This document shows, piece by piece, positions 44,863-53,517 of a DNA stretch of 64,000 nt. Below the pieces are notes generated by a model. The model was not told the origin of the DNA. It made no database searches and saw only the letters and a program-made list of their open reading frames with translations. Source of the DNA: Aerococcus sp. (GTDB lineage: Bacteria > Bacillota > Bacilli > Lactobacillales > Aerococcaceae); NCBI GenBank assembly GCA_030528285.1, contig JAUMZE010000003.1, positions 62,001 to 126,000 on the forward strand, written 5' to 3'. How positions within the stretch are numbered: the first letter of the stretch is position 1; each line of letters starts with the position of its first letter. The position numbers were made by a program, and so were the translations under genes.

Positions 44863-47244
44863 CTATGCGTTGGCGCCTTTGAGTGGTTGCCATTGCCAGT
44901 CGTTTACTTCTTCCATATCTGCCCCATATTCACGAATGTAGGCGTTGTGTTTTGCCAAGAGGTCTTCTTGTTCTTTGATGTAGTCCTTCGCATCGTCGCC
45001 GTAAACGAGTTCTGCGGCTTGTTTCGCGAGATGGAAGCGGTCGAGTTCGTTCCAAACACGCATGTCGAATGGCGTTGTGATGTCCCCTTCTTCAATGTAA
45101 CCGTGTTCGTAAAGGTTGTGGTTATGACGATCGAAGAAGATCAACTTCACGAGATCGGTGTAACCGTGGAACCCGAAGATCACTGGTTTGTCGGTAGTGA
45201 AGAGCTTATCGAATTCTTCATCAGACAACCCGCGTGGATCTACGCTTGGGTGACGTAATTTCAGGATATCTACAATGTTGATGAAGCGAATCTTCATTTC
45301 TGGGAAGGCCTTGTTCAAGCTCGTAATGGCTGCCAAGATTTCCATGTTAGATTCAACCCCGCTGGCTGCGAAGACGATATCTGGTTCGCCCCCTTTATCT
45401 GTGGAAGCCCAGTCAATCGCCTTGTAACCTTTATCTGCTAATTCTTCGGCTTCTTGGACACTGAAGAATTGTGGACGTGGATGTTTGGAGGTCACCACGA
45501 GATTGATCAATTGTTTTGCTGGCAAGACGTTCTTCGCCATCACTGCCAAGAGTGTGTTGGTATCTGCTGGGAGATATTCACGGATGTAGTCCGCTTTCTT
45601 CTCTGCCAAGTGAGTCAAGATACCTGGGTCTTGGTGGGTGTAGCCGTTATGGTCTTGTTGGAAAGCATAACTGGTAGAGATCAAGTTTAATGCATTGTAA
45701 GGTTTCCGCCAGTCGAGTTCATCGGATTGACGCATGAATTTGAAATGCTGCGTAATCATAGAATCAACCACGCGCAGGAAGGCTTCATAAGAGTCAAAAA
45801 ACCCGTACCGTCCGGTCATGGTGTAGGTTTCCAACATCCCTTCTGCTTGGTGTTCGGAGAGTTGGGAATCGATCACGCGACCTTCTGAACTCATATTGGA
45901 GTCGTAGTCCGGTTTGATTGGTTCGAGCCATTGACGATTTGTGACATCAAGCACGGCATTCAAACGGTTCGAGTCGTTCTCATCTGGTGAGAAGAGACGG
46001 AAATTGTCTGGGTTGGCTTCTACCACGCGGGCAATATATTTCCCTAATTGGATCATATCCTGCTCCATGCGTTCGCCTGGTGTATTAAAGTCAAGCGCAT
46101 TGTCTTTCCAATCTGGTACAGACAAGTCTTTGGTGTTGACCCCACCATTCACGAGCGGATTCATTGCCATTCGCTTATTGCCTTTTGGAGCAATCTCTTG
46201 TAACTCTTCCACAAGCTTGCCGTTTTTATCGAATAATTCTTCTGGACGATAGGATTTAAGCCAAGCAACCAGTTCATCGGCTTTGTCGAAGTTACCTTCT
46301 GAAACAGCGATTGGAACTTGGTGAGCACGGTAGCCCCCTTCGATTTTCGCATGTTCAGAGCCTTTAGGACCGGTCCAGCCTTTAGGAGTACGCAAGACGA
46401 GCACTGGCCAATGTGGCATGGTTTGTTGATCAGCCGGTTTCTTGTTAGCTTCTTCCTTGATCGCTTTGATTTCTTCTACGATACTGTCGAGGGTTTTGGC
46501 CATTTGTTCGTGAACGTCCATTGGGTCTGACCCTTCCACGAAGTAAGGTTTCCAACCCAAACCTTCGAGATATTTACGGAGGTCTTCATCGGATTTACGC
46601 GTGAAGATGGTTGGGTTGGCGATTTTCGCCCCGTTCAAGTTCCAAATTGGAAGCACTACCCCATCGTTCACTGGGTTGATAAAGGTATTGATGAGCCAAC
46701 CTGCTTGGAGCGGACCGGTTTCAGATTCCCCGTCCCCAATGACCGCTGCCACGATTTGATCTGGATTATCGAGAATCGCACCAGCTGCATGACTCAATAC
46801 ATATCCTAATTCCCCACCTTCATGGATAGAACCTGGTGTTTGAGCCGTTGCGTGAGACCCAATCCCCCCTGGGAAGGAGAAGTGTTTATTGAACTTGTTG
46901 AGGCCTGCTTCGTCTTGGGTGTATTCCGGATAAATTTCAGTGTAAGAACCATCCAAGTAAGAGTTGGCAACCATCACTTGGCCACCGTGTCCAGGCCCTT
47001 CAAAGAATGATAGGTTCAAATCATATTTATTGATAATGCGATTCAAATGCGCATAGATCATGTTCTGGTTTGCGAGTGTTCCCCAGTGACCGATGGGATT
47101 GCGTTTCACATCGGTTGGTTGGAGTGGACGATGCAAGAGAGCATTGTCCTTAAGATACATTTCAGTAACGCCGAGGAAGTTAGCAGCACGCCACCAAGCA
47201 TCGACTTTTTTTAGGTAGTCTTTTGAATCGAAATCAACCATCAT
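44863..47244 (-). CDS. xfp: phosphoketolase (xylulose 5-phosphate/fructose 6-phosphate)
   Basis: About 793 residues, the normal size. The start region [27 protein letters not shown], the ThDP motif [56 protein letters not shown] and [42 protein letters not shown] are all family blocks. It splits sugar phosphates with phosphate to acetyl phosphate plus glyceraldehyde 3-phosphate or erythrose 4-phosphate; the sequence does not tell which substrate is preferred. AAGGAG precedes three consecutive ATG codons; I take the second (47244). A perfect promoter and a SorC-type regulator lie upstream. Confidence 0.96.
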   Translation of the reverse strand: MMVDFDSKDYLKKVDAWWRAANFLGVTEMYLKDNALLHRPLQPTDVKRNPIGHWGTLANQNMIYAHLNRIINKYDLNLSFFEGPGHGGQVMVANSYLDGSYTEIYPEYTQDEAGLNKFNKHFSFPGGIGSHATAQTPGSIHEGGELGYVLSHAAGAILDNPDQIVAAVIGDGESETGPLQAGWLINTFINPVNDGVVLPIWNLNGAKIANPTIFTRKSDEDLRKYLEGLGWKPYFVEGSDPMDVHEQMAKTLDSIVEEIKAIKEEANKKPADQQTMPHWPVLVLRTPKGWTGPKGSEHAKIEGGYRAHQVPIAVSEGNFDKADELVAWLKSYRPEELFDKNGKLVEELQEIAPKGNKRMAMNPLVNGGVNTKDLSVPDWKDNALDFNTPGERMEQDMIQLGKYIARVVEANPDNFRLFSPDENDSNRLNAVLDVTNRQWLEPIKPDYDSNMSSEGRVIDSQLSEHQAEGMLETYTMTGRYGFFDSYEAFLRVVDSMITQHFKFMRQSDELDWRKPYNALNLISTSYAFQQDHNGYTHQDPGILTHLAEKKADYIREYLPADTNTLLAVMAKNVLPAKQLINLVVTSKHPRPQFFSVQEAEELADKGYKAIDWASTDKGGEPDIVFAASGVESNMEILAAITSLNKAFPEMKIRFINIVDILKLRHPSVDPRGLSDEEFDKLFTTDKPVIFGFHGYTDLVKLIFFDRHNHNLYEHGYIEEGDITTPFDMRVWNELDRFHLAKQAAELVYGDDAKDYIKEQEDLLAKHNAYIREYGADMEEVNDWQWQPLKGANA

Positions 47245-47295
47245 CATAATCTCCTTTTTTGTGATTTTCAGGTTAACATTTATTTCGTTAGGTTC

Positions 47296-47342
47296 ATTAT
47301 ACGAGTTTCTGTGACATTTGTCAAAAGGATTGTCATTTGACA
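47296..47342 (-). promoter_or_regulatory. phosphoketolase promoter with two TGTCA dyads
   Basis: On the minus strand TTGACA (47319-47324) and TATAAT (47296-47301) are perfect, 17 bp apart. TGACA-TT-TGTCA (47312-47323) covers the -35, and TGTCA-TT-TGACA (47331-47342) lies just upstream, with centres 19 bp apart. These look like operator half-sites; the SorC-type regulator next door is a candidate but unproven. Confidence 0.8.
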
Positions 47343-47451
47343 CCACACCGTAAAAAAGAAAGTCCTCTCATCCCACAAGCTCTTATCTACCAAGGCTTTT
47401 CGCCCAATGGAGATTGAGAGTGACGTGTTCAAGAAAACTCTTTCTTATTTC

Positions 47452-48393
47452 TTAATCTTTCTGTGTGAGCTGCTCGGCAATGGTATTGGTGGTCACAATC
47501 ATATTGATCATGCCAGTTCTTAGGGCCACCTCAATCGCATGGAGTTTCTGGTCCCCCACCACTACCGTCATGACCTGAGGAATGGCGCGCAAATCATTGA
47601 GCGTAATTCCTAAAACGGACTGGTTGATCTCATTATTCAATTCCTGCCCCGCCTCATCGTAGAAACGGGAGTTAATGACGCCGACTGCTCCTTGCTGCTG
47701 GAGCTCTTGGAACTGCTGATTATCGACATAACCGATATTCCGCATGTTCGTTTCCTGATCGAGTGAGGAAATTCCTACCAGTGCTAATTCCACCTCACTG
47801 CCCTCTGATAGGACACTCTGTATGGCGCGGTTATTCGCTAGTTCGCGACGAATCACTCCGTTTGATACGAGCGCGGGCGCATAGAGATATTTCGCCGTGG
47901 CACGCATTTTCCGAGCGAGTTCATAACAGAGCTGGTTGGATTGAATATCGAAATAATCGTCGCTCAACCCGCCGATCAACGGAATCAACTCCGCCTCGCT
48001 GTGATTCATATAAGGAAATGAATCGACCATCCGCCGCAGTGAGTTCCCCCACGAAATACCGATGCGTGTGTAACTATCAATAATATCATGTAAATAAAGA
48101 GCGGCCCGCTGACTGACGCGTTTCCCGACCTCCGCTGCTTGGAGATCCTGGGTATCAACCACAATCGCATTCTTCAAGTGGTATTGGCGTTCCAATGCGC
48201 GTTCTAGCCGTGCTGTATAGATACTCTCACTTTTGATTACAACCTCCACGATGCCGAGGTCTTTAGCTTCCTTGAGATATTTGGCGATGAGCGAGCGCGA
48301 CACCCCTCGTTGGCGTGCGATCTCGGCTTGGGTGAGGCCTTCTTCATAGTACATCGAGGCCACTTTAATGATGTCACTTTCCATTGATTTCAT
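47452..48393 (-). CDS. SorC/DeoR-type sugar-binding transcriptional regulator
   Basis: A 313-residue SorC-family protein. The N-terminal helix-turn-helix is KVASMYYEEGLTQAEIARQRGVSRSLIAKYLKEAKDLGIVEV. The effector domain has the family features RIGISWGNSLRRMVDSF, ELIPLIGG and AIEVALRTGMINMIVTTNTIAEQL. Members bind phosphorylated sugars and control sugar genes. It lies just upstream of xfp, on the same strand but with a separate promoter. Start choice (48393) is tentative; an in-frame ATG follows three codons on. Confidence 0.9.
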   Translation of the reverse strand: MKSMESDIIKVASMYYEEGLTQAEIARQRGVSRSLIAKYLKEAKDLGIVEVVIKSESIYTARLERALERQYHLKNAIVVDTQDLQAAEVGKRVSQRAALYLHDIIDSYTRIGISWGNSLRRMVDSFPYMNHSEAELIPLIGGLSDDYFDIQSNQLCYELARKMRATAKYLYAPALVSNGVIRRELANNRAIQSVLSEGSEVELALVGISSLDQETNMRNIGYVDNQQFQELQQQGAVGVINSRFYDEAGQELNNEINQSVLGITLNDLRAIPQVMTVVVGDQKLHAIEVALRTGMINMIVTTNTIAEQLTQKD

Positions 48394-48453
48394 TCTTTAA
48401 TCGTTCTTCCTGTCTACTTGATACTTCCAACATCAATTGGAGTCGGTATCTTT

Positions 48454-48483
48454 ATTATTGACGGTTTTTGTGGGCTCGTCAAT
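48454..48483 (-). promoter_or_regulatory. promoter of the SorC-type gene with inverted repeat
   Basis: On the minus strand TTGACG (48477-48482), a 17-bp spacer and AATAAT (48454-48459). ATTGACG and CGTCAAT (48457-48463, 48477-48483) form a 7-bp dyad spanning the spacer, possibly an autoregulatory site. Confidence 0.55.
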
Positions 48484-48565
48484 CACGATGAATTTCACCA
48501 GTCGCGATAAACCGGATCGTATCAGGCTTTTGGAGGTGCTAAAAAGACTGATTTCACCTCCCTCT

Positions 48566-48575
48566 CCCCCCCCCC
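48566..48575. repeat. 10-base C homopolymer
   Basis: Ten consecutive C on the plus strand, just beyond the pepO terminator and outside any gene. Confidence 0.9.
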
Positions 48576-48577
48576 AC

Positions 48578-48607
48578 AAAAAAAGAGCTGGCCGTGACGC
48601 CAACTCT
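48578..48607 (-). terminator. terminator of pepO
   Basis: On the plus strand AGAGCTGGC (48584-48592) pairs with GCCAACTCT (48599-48607). On the minus strand a T-run follows. Confidence 0.82.
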
Positions 48608-48634
48608 CTTAATTTACATCGATTAGTGGTTCGA

Positions 48635-50533
48635 CTACCAAATCACAACGCAATCCTCAGGTGCGAGATACATGTCGTCCCCCGGTTTAGTGTGGAAAGC
48701 ATCGTGGAATTGATAGAGATTCTGGACCTGTTTATTCGCGCGCCAGTAGTTCGGTGCGTGCACATCCACGGCCAGAAGCATTTGTTGATACTCCGGACGC
48801 GCCTTCATACACCAGATCCGCGCCCAATTGCTGAAGAAGGCCACATCATCACGGTCATCCTCATCGATCGCACCAATCGCCGCATTCAATCCACCGGCGT
48901 CTGCGATATTTTCCGAGACGGTCAATTTACCATTTACGGTGCCATCGCCAAGCGGAAGACCGTTGAACTGATCGATCATCGCCTGGGCTTTTTCCTTGAA
49001 GAGGGTATAGTCCTCATCCGTCCACCAGTTGTTGAGATTCCCGCGTTCGTCAAATTGCGAGCCGTTGTTATCGAAGGCATGGGAGATTTCGTGTCCGATC
49101 ACGGCACCGATCCCACCGAAGTTCGCGCTCGCTGATTGTTCGAGGCTGTAGAATGGTGCTTGGAGAATACCAGCTGGGAAGCAAATCAGATTACCGGATG
49201 GGCTGTAATAGGCGTTGACCCATTCTGCACTCATGCCCCACTCATGACGGTCGACCGGTTGACGCCAGCGTTTCAACTGTACATCATTGTAGACCCGCAT
49301 GAAGCGATAACTGTTCCAAAACAGGGATTTATCCGGCTGTACGACAAATTGGTTAAAGTAAGCCGGCGAATGATCAGGATAACCGATCATCAAATCCATG
49401 TGCTCTAACTTCACGATGGCTTTTTCAATGGTTTGTTCAGAGAGCCAGTCATTTTGGCTGAGGCGTAATTTATAAACGTCGATCATGGCTTTCACCATTT
49501 CTTCAACGTCGGTGCGGGCTTTCGGGCCAAAATACGTACGGCCATAGTAGCACCCAATCACCTGGCTGTATTGTTGGCGCGTTAATTGGTACGCGTTCTT
49601 GATTGGAGAAGCGGTTTTGGGACTACCGGAGAGAGCGAGGCTGTATTTCGCACCGGCCTGGCGAATCTCCTCTGATAAGTAAGGCGTCGTAGCATAAAGA
49701 GTGCGCACCGTCATCCAGCTCTTCAACTGATTGAAGTATTTCGGACTCAAAATATCATCCAACGCATGGAAATAGGTGGGCACCGTCACAATCAGCCAGT
49801 CCACTTCTTGTCCCACTAATGAATCGAGCCAACTGATGAAATCAAAGTGTTCACTGTAACCTGCGACGTCTGCTCGTTTACGTGGATTATAGATCTTGGT
49901 GTAGTCCGCGCGCTGTTCACTGCTCCAGCTAGCTGGCCAGAGGAGTTCATCAAATGCGATCGTGTCACTGACTAATTGCTCTGCCTCCTCTTCCCCATAA
50001 CCAGAAAGCGTCAAGACTTCCTTGGCACTCTCCTTATAGATAGCGAGGAGTTGTTCCCCCTGTGCGCGATTTTCATTGTAGTACGTTTTATCGGGCAGGA
50101 TCAGAGACGGTTGATCGAGATAGAGCTCGTACTGATCGGTATTCTTCATATCCGGATCAATACTCCACGTAAATGGTAAGGCTAAATCCGCCTCTTTCTC
50201 TGCTAACATCTGGAGATCCTCGAAGGCCGTGAGCGAGTGAATCTTGTCGAGGAGCGGTTTGACATCATCCGCTCCCTCGGCATTCCGACGTTCAAAATTC
50301 TTCGCCAGCTGATAGTACTTGGTCATTTCCTTTTCTTCAGCATTTGCTGAGGTGATTTCCCCATTCGCGAATTTCTCCAAATCGGCCATTAATAATTTTT
50401 CAATGTCTTCGTTGAGGATGTTAAATCCCCCGGTTGCTGGTTTATCATCGGGAATGGTGGCTTGTTCAATCCAATCCCCATTGACTGCTTGATAGAGATC
50501 TTGGCGTGCTGCCTGTTCATCTAATTGTGCCAT
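48635..50533 (-). CDS. pepO: M13 family zinc endopeptidase PepO
   Basis: A 632-residue neprilysin-type peptidase. The zinc site is GHEISHAFDNNG, the third ligand lies in SENIADAGGLN, and the substrate-backbone NAYYSP motif is present. The protein ends in CVVIW, the conserved C-terminal Cys-x-x-x-Trp. No signal peptide is seen, so it acts in the cytoplasm, cutting oligopeptides. It is transcribed alone. Confidence 0.96.
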   Translation of the reverse strand: MAQLDEQAARQDLYQAVNGDWIEQATIPDDKPATGGFNILNEDIEKLLMADLEKFANGEITSANAEEKEMTKYYQLAKNFERRNAEGADDVKPLLDKIHSLTAFEDLQMLAEKEADLALPFTWSIDPDMKNTDQYELYLDQPSLILPDKTYYNENRAQGEQLLAIYKESAKEVLTLSGYGEEEAEQLVSDTIAFDELLWPASWSSEQRADYTKIYNPRKRADVAGYSEHFDFISWLDSLVGQEVDWLIVTVPTYFHALDDILSPKYFNQLKSWMTVRTLYATTPYLSEEIRQAGAKYSLALSGSPKTASPIKNAYQLTRQQYSQVIGCYYGRTYFGPKARTDVEEMVKAMIDVYKLRLSQNDWLSEQTIEKAIVKLEHMDLMIGYPDHSPAYFNQFVVQPDKSLFWNSYRFMRVYNDVQLKRWRQPVDRHEWGMSAEWVNAYYSPSGNLICFPAGILQAPFYSLEQSASANFGGIGAVIGHEISHAFDNNGSQFDERGNLNNWWTDEDYTLFKEKAQAMIDQFNGLPLGDGTVNGKLTVSENIADAGGLNAAIGAIDEDDRDDVAFFSNWARIWCMKARPEYQQMLLAVDVHAPNYWRANKQVQNLYQFHDAFHTKPGDDMYLAPEDCVVIW

Positions 50534-50576
50534 TGTACGGCCTCCCTTATCCTAAGCATAGTTATTATTAGGAGCT

Positions 50577-50585
50577 AGTATAGCA
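50577..50585 (-). promoter_or_regulatory. possible extended -10 promoter of pepO
   Basis: On the minus strand TGCTATACT forms an extended -10, about 44 bp before the pepO ATG. No good -35 is visible. Confidence 0.4.
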
Positions 50586-50691
50586 CACCTCCAGACAAAT
50601 AAATGCCCCTATCCTTCCTCCTAGTTATTCCTTAATATTTAGATAATAGTTTATCAGCCCTTCAACTACATACTTTTAGATAGCAATATAG

Positions 50692-50720
50692 TTGACAATC
50701 GACCCTCCTTTCGCCATATT
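50692..50720 (+). promoter_or_regulatory. promoter of the amidotransferase-like gene
   Basis: TTGACA (50692-50697), a 17-bp spacer and CATATT (50715-50720). Confidence 0.65.
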
Positions 50721-50748
50721 AGAGACTACTATTAAATTAGAAAGTGTG

Positions 50749-51510
50749 ATGAGGATGAAGCACTTAGTGATTGGGATTACCGGTAATAATACAACGAATC
50801 AACATCAATGGGAGGAATTCCAAGAAGACTATACGCCGAGTGGTTTCCCTCAAGGTGTCGTGAAAGCAGGCCATCTCCCGGTGATTATTCCTATTCAATC
50901 GGACTTGTTGATGGCGGATCAATATGTGAGTCAACTGGATGGATTGATTTTTACCGGTGGGCAGGACGTCTCCCCGCTCCTGTTCGGTCAGGATCCACTC
51001 CCGGAACTTCAGGACCTCTTCCTCAAACGAGATCAGTGGGAAATGGCCCTCTTCCAAGCGGCACAGAAACGCCAACTGCCGATTCTCGCTGTATGCCGGG
51101 GCCTGCAGCTAATTAATTGGATTCTCGGCGGGACGGTCTATCAGGATTATAAATATTATCCGATTCCAAACGGCAAAAAAGCGGTGCAGCATGTCCAGGA
51201 ACACAGCCACATGACCGATCCTCATCACCAAGTCACCCTAAAACCGGACGCTATGATTGGGCAACTCCTCGGTGGCAACGAGACGTTGGCGGTGAATTCC
51301 TATCATCATCAGGTGATCGCTGAACTCGCACCGACTCTAACAGCCACCGCCTGGGCGAGTGATGGCGTGATTGAGGCCGTCGAATCAAAGGAAGGCGCAA
51401 CCTCTTCCCCAATTCTCGGCGTTCAGTGGCACCCCGAAGTCATGTTATTTAAAAATGACCAGATGCTTCCAGTGTTTGAGTGGTTTAACCAATTCCACGA
51501 CGAAAAATAA
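50749..51510 (+). CDS. class I glutamine-amidotransferase-like hydrolase (PuuD/gamma-glutamyl hydrolase type)
   Basis: About 253 residues. The catalytic Cys lies in LAVCRGLQLIN, the His-x-Glu pair in GVQWHPEVM, and GLIFTGGQDVSPLLF is the oxyanion region of the peptidase C26 family. Such enzymes hydrolyse gamma-glutamyl bonds, for example gamma-glutamyl-GABA; the substrate here is not known. The ATG at 50749 is chosen because the longer frame starts inside the promoter. It is transcribed alone. Confidence 0.88.
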   Translation: MRMKHLVIGITGNNTTNQHQWEEFQEDYTPSGFPQGVVKAGHLPVIIPIQSDLLMADQYVSQLDGLIFTGGQDVSPLLFGQDPLPELQDLFLKRDQWEMALFQAAQKRQLPILAVCRGLQLINWILGGTVYQDYKYYPIPNGKKAVQHVQEHSHMTDPHHQVTLKPDAMIGQLLGGNETLAVNSYHHQVIAELAPTLTATAWASDGVIEAVESKEGATSSPILGVQWHPEVMLFKNDQMLPVFEWFNQFHDEK

Positions 51511-51533
51511 GTGATTATTTATTACTGATTGAG

Positions 51534-51570
51534 GCCTTCTCATGCCATTAGGTGTGGGAAGGCATTCTTC
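51534..51570 (+). terminator. terminator of the amidotransferase-like gene
   Basis: GCCTTC (51534-51539) pairs with GAAGGC (51558-51563), with further partial pairing inside, then ATTCTTCTT. Confidence 0.7.
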
Positions 51571-51688
51571 TTATGAGGAGTTGCTTCTATTCGACACGCC
51601 TTATTTTTTTCGCCTATAGCCGAAACCTTAAAATTTTAGTAAAATGGATAGTAACTAGAAGTCATCATTGCTTGTGCGCATGCGACTA

Positions 51689-51837
51689 GAGACTGATCAA
51701 TAATCCGTTAGAGTGAACGTGCTCCCCCACAATTAGCACCCACTCAAGAGTCCGCAACGGCTCGTGATTATCCCAGTCTCAGCGTGTCGCCAACAGTGGC
51801 GGCTTGTTTAGTCTGTGATTGATAAGTTTTGTATCAA
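51689..51837 (+). promoter_or_regulatory. structured leader RNA of the YfcC-type carrier gene (class unknown)
   Basis: By eye the leader folds as a three-way junction. P1 is GAGACTG/CAGTCTC (51689-51695, 51774-51780), then an internal loop. P2 is ATAATC/GATTAT (51700-51705, 51766-51771). Arm P3 is GAGTG/CACTC and GTGCT/AGCAC (51711-51745); arm P4 is GAG-CCG/CGG-CTC with a CAA loop (51748-51763). A GTCGCC/GGCGGC hairpin followed by TTGTTT (51786-51809) looks like a weak terminator. A last hairpin TTGATA/TATCAA (51819-51837) abuts the ribosome-binding site. The stretch 51571-51688 holds an AT-rich probable promoter region near 51630-51650. Confidence 0.6.
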
Positions 51838-51850
51838 AGGAGGAAAAATG

Positions 51851-53416
51851 ATGGCTACCACAGATGAAACGAATGTGTCAGCTGAGGCACCAATGGGATC
51901 AACGCCCCCTAAGAAAAAGAAGCGGTCGTTCCCATCCGCTTTTACCGTGTTATTTATTGTGTTGATTTTCGCTGCGGCATTGACATGGATCGTGCCGGCA
52001 GGGTCATATGATCGTCTCACCTACAATGACGAGACCGACCAATTCAACATCGAAAATATCAAAGGCGATGTGAAGGAATTACCGGCAAACCAAGCGACTC
52101 TCGATAAACTCGAGATTTCTGTGCCACTCAATAACTTCAAGAATGGCTCTATGCGCAAACCGATTGCAGTACCGAATACCTACCAAAAAATTGAACAGCG
52201 CCCTCAAGGATTTGTTGCCCTAATGAAAGCATCTGTCTCTGGGACAGCTGACAGTGTGGGGATTGTGATCTTCATTCTGATTATGGGGGGACTCATCGGG
52301 GTAGTGAATGCGACCGGTGCCTTTGATGCCGGGGTGGCCGTTCTCTCCCGGGTCACAAAGGGTCGTGAGTTCTTACTCGTTACGATTATCAGTTCCCTGA
52401 TTGCGCTCGGTGGAACAACATTCGGGATGGCAGAGGAAACCATTGCTTTCTACCCGATTCTGGTGCCGATCTTCTTGGCAGCAGGCTATGACGTGCTGGT
52501 GCCGATTGCTGCGATCTACATGGGGTCTTCAATTGGGACCATGTTTTCCACTACGAACCCATTCTCCGTCGTTACGGCGTCGAATGCGGCTGGGATTTCC
52601 TTTACAGATGGGATCAACTGGCGGATTATGTCCCTGGTAATTGGACAGATTATCTCCCTCCTCTACATCTACTGGTACGCGCGCAAAGTCAAGAAAGATC
52701 CAAAGAACTCGCTCGTCTATGAAGAGATGCCAGCGATCAAAGAGAAATTCTTGAAGGACTACAATCCAAAAGAAGCACCGGCCTTCACGTGGCAGCGTAT
52801 TACGATTTTGATTCTGTTTGCGTCGGCGTTCCCAATTATGATCTGGGGAGTCTCCTCGCAAGAATGGTGGTTTGAAGAATTATCCACCCTCTTCCTCACT
52901 GTGTCGATCCTCTGTATGATTGTCTCCGGTCTCGGTGAAAAGAAAGCAGTCGGTGCCTTCGTCGGCGGTGCTGCAGATCTCGCATCCGTTGCCCTGATTG
53001 TTGGGGTGGCCCGTGGGATCAACATGATCATGGATGATGGGATGATCTCAGACACCCTCCTCTACTATGCGAGTGGAGCGATTGCAGGCATGAACGGTGT
53101 GATCTTCTCCACGGTACAGATGGTCCTATTCTCCTTCTTGGGGATCTTCATTCCATCTTCCTCCGGGTTAGCGACCCTCTCCATGCCAATCATCGCGCCA
53201 TTAGCAGATGCGGTTCATTTGGGACGTGACATTGTGGTTTCTGCCTACAACTACGGGCAAGGCTGGATGTCTTTCATTACGCCAACTGGATTGATTCTCG
53301 CTACATTAGAGATGGTCGACGTAGGTTACGACAAATGGCTGAAATGGGTCCTCCCACTGATGGGAATCATTGGCGTACTCTGTGTCATCATGTTAGCACT
53401 GCAAGTCGTATTCTAA
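51851..53416 (+). CDS. YfcC family (DcuC/ArcD-like) membrane carrier
   Basis: About 521 residues with a Lys-rich cytoplasmic start and 11-13 membrane segments. FPSAFTVLFIVLIFAAALTWIVPAGSYDR and the repeated GGTTFGMAEETIAFYPI and FIPSSSGLATLSMPIIAPLAD are typical of YfcC family transporters, which include carriers of basic amino acids, peptides or C4 acids; the substrate is not known. AAAGGAGG precedes two adjacent ATG codons (51848, 51851); spacing favours the second. A strong terminator follows. Confidence 0.88.
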   Translation: MATTDETNVSAEAPMGSTPPKKKKRSFPSAFTVLFIVLIFAAALTWIVPAGSYDRLTYNDETDQFNIENIKGDVKELPANQATLDKLEISVPLNNFKNGSMRKPIAVPNTYQKIEQRPQGFVALMKASVSGTADSVGIVIFILIMGGLIGVVNATGAFDAGVAVLSRVTKGREFLLVTIISSLIALGGTTFGMAEETIAFYPILVPIFLAAGYDVLVPIAAIYMGSSIGTMFSTTNPFSVVTASNAAGISFTDGINWRIMSLVIGQIISLLYIYWYARKVKKDPKNSLVYEEMPAIKEKFLKDYNPKEAPAFTWQRITILILFASAFPIMIWGVSSQEWWFEELSTLFLTVSILCMIVSGLGEKKAVGAFVGGAADLASVALIVGVARGINMIMDDGMISDTLLYYASGAIAGMNGVIFSTVQMVLFSFLGIFIPSSSGLATLSMPIIAPLADAVHLGRDIVVSAYNYGQGWMSFITPTGLILATLEMVDVGYDKWLKWVLPLMGIIGVLCVIMLALQVVF

Positions 53417-53437
53417 TTGATTTGATTAAGAACAACG

Positions 53438-53475
53438 AAAAGGGGCTGCTGAAGATCCAGCAACCCCTTTTTTTG
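53438..53475. terminator. terminator between the YfcC-type carrier and rodA
   Basis: AAAAGGGGCTGCTG (53438-53451) and CAGCAACCCCTTTT (53458-53471) form a strong stem, with a long T-run on the plus strand and a shorter one on the minus strand. Confidence 0.93.
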
Positions 53476-53517
53476 TGTTGAACATTATAATTTAAAAATC
53501 AACGCCCACTTCCCTGA

